This document shows positions 38,729 through 39,429 of a DNA stretch of 39,429 bases, piece by piece. A model generated the notes under the pieces. It had not been told where the DNA came from. It saw only the letters and a program-made list of their open reading frames with translations, and made no database searches. Positions within the stretch are counted from its first letter, which is position 1. Each line of letters begins with the position of its first letter. Both the position numbers and the translations under genes were made by a program. The stretch lies in NCBI GenBank assembly GCA_026393245.1, contig JAPLAO010000174.1, forward strand, positions 1-39,429, written 5' to 3'. The stretch is from Mycobacterium sp. Lineage in GTDB: Bacteria; Actinomycetota; Actinomycetes; Mycobacteriales; Mycobacteriaceae.

Positions 38729-39429
38729 CGGATAGGACCACCGCCGAGTTGCTGGCCGAGTTGCGTGAAAAGCTCCAGCTGGCGGCCGAACCCGGTGGCG
38801 AGGCGGCCGCGGCCAAGCGCGATAAGCGAGGCATTCCCAGCGCCCGGGCTCGGATACAGGCGTTGGTCGACCCGGGTAGCTTCCTGGAGATCGGTGCGCT
38901 GGCTCGAACCCCCGGCGATCCGAACGCTCTCTACGGCGACGGCGTGGTCTGCGGGCACGGCACCATCAACGGCCGCCCGGTCGGGGTCTTCTCCCACGAC
39001 CAGACCGTATTCGGTGGCTCGGTCGGAGAAATGTTCGGCCGCAAGGTCGCCCGTTTGATGGAGTGGGTGGCCATGGTCGGCTGCCCGATCGTCGGCATCA
39101 ATGACTCCGGCGGGGCGCGTATTCAAGACGCCGTCACGTCGCTGGCGTGGTACGCCGAATTGGGCCGCCGCCACGAACTACTCTCCGGCGTCGTTCCGCA
39201 GATCTCGATCATCCTCGGCAAGTGCGCCGGCGGCGCGGTGTACTCACCGATCCAGACCGACCTCGTGGTCGCGGTGCGCGACCAGGGCTACATGTTCGTC
39301 ACCGGGCCGGACGTGATCAAAGACGTCACCGGAGAGGACGTCACCCTCGACGAACTCGGCGGCGCCGATTACCAGGCCCGATACGGCAACATCCACCAGG
39401 TCGTCGACTCGGAGAAGGAAGCCTTCGCC
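38725..39429 (+). CDS. accD4: Acyl-CoA carboxylase beta subunit AccD4, 3' truncated by the window
   Basis: The carboxyltransferase subunit that, with AccA3/AccD5/AccE5, carboxylates the long acyl-CoA used by Pks13. The first 235 codons are present and the frame is open at the right edge; the full protein is about 520 residues. GTG 38725 overlaps the pks13 TGA (GTGA). Visible features: an N-terminal helical region ([19 protein letters not shown]), [19 protein letters not shown], the biotin-side segment [20 protein letters not shown], and the acyl-CoA-side oxyanion motif [12 protein letters not shown], followed by [11 protein letters not shown]. All match carboxyltransferase N-domain signatures. 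Identity as AccD4 rather than AccD5 or D6 rests on position after pks13. Confidence 0.96.
   Translation, partial: MTDRTTAELLAELREKLQLAAEPGGEAAAAKRDKRGIPSARARIQALVDPGSFLEIGALARTPGDPNALYGDGVVCGHGTINGRPVGVFSHDQTVFGGSVGEMFGRKVARLMEWVAMVGCPIVGINDSGGARIQDAVTSLAWYAELGRRHELLSGVVPQISIILGKCAGGAVYSPIQTDLVVAVRDQGYMFVTGPDVIKDVTGEDVTLDELGGADYQARYGNIHQVVDSEKEAFA

Overview
The window is a high-GC actinobacterial chromosome segment. It is almost certainly from a non-tuberculous mycobacterium (Mycolicibacterium/Mycobacterium type), because it carries the mycolyl-arabinogalactan cell-wall cluster that M. tuberculosis has around Rv3799c-Rv3836: erp, glf, glfT2, ubiA, aftB, mpt51, culp6, fadD32, pks13 and accD4. 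Comparisons with M. tuberculosis are from memory; no search was run. Genes are tightly packed with many 4-bp start/stop overlaps. No gene-free gap exceeds 300 bp. The longest gaps are 8749-9007, 12714-12954, 21726-21946 and 31272-31472; they hold tandem repeats or promoter-like elements.

Layout. (1) 1-4451: the 3' end of an unidentified gene, a zincin-like metalloprotease and a septum-formation-domain membrane protein (minus strand), then serS and a DUF5718 gene (plus). (2) 4465-8748: a metallo-beta-lactamase/Rieske fusion protein with a small partner (minus), divergent from two PlsC-type acyltransferases and a Cof-type HAD phosphatase (plus). (3) 9008-18924: an accessory island with a PE/PPE pair, a DUF1295 membrane protein overlapping an FAD oxidoreductase, a YbaB/EspL-like protein, and full-length EccB and EccC most like those of ESX-2. 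No eccD, eccE, mycP, esx or espG gene is present. (4) 18938-21725: a PGRP-type amidase with LGFP repeats and the repeat-rich exported protein Erp (minus). (5) 21947-28585: glf-glfT2-PAP2-ubiA-aftB, an overlapping operon for galactan synthesis, the DPA donor and terminal arabinofuranosylation. (6) 28735-39429: MPT51, a DUF732 lipoprotein, the Culp6 cutinase-like lipase, then fadD32-pks13-accD4, the mycolic acid condensation operon; accD4 runs off the window.

Together, regions 5 and 6 build the galactan, supply and attach arabinose, and make and load mycolic acids, while region 4 encodes exported wall proteins. Departures from the M. tuberculosis order stand out. fbpA is missing between aftB and mpt51. 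The MPT51 homologue shows Ser/Asp/His at the positions where Ag85 enzymes have their catalytic triad. Pieces of an ESX-2-type secretion system sit in the slot where M. tuberculosis has PE_PGRS62.

Two sequence themes recur. Several genes have a TANNNT -10 element exactly 6-8 nt before the start codon, as expected for leaderless mRNAs. Unrelated short tandem repeats (14-30 bp units) occur at many gene junctions and inside erp and aftB.
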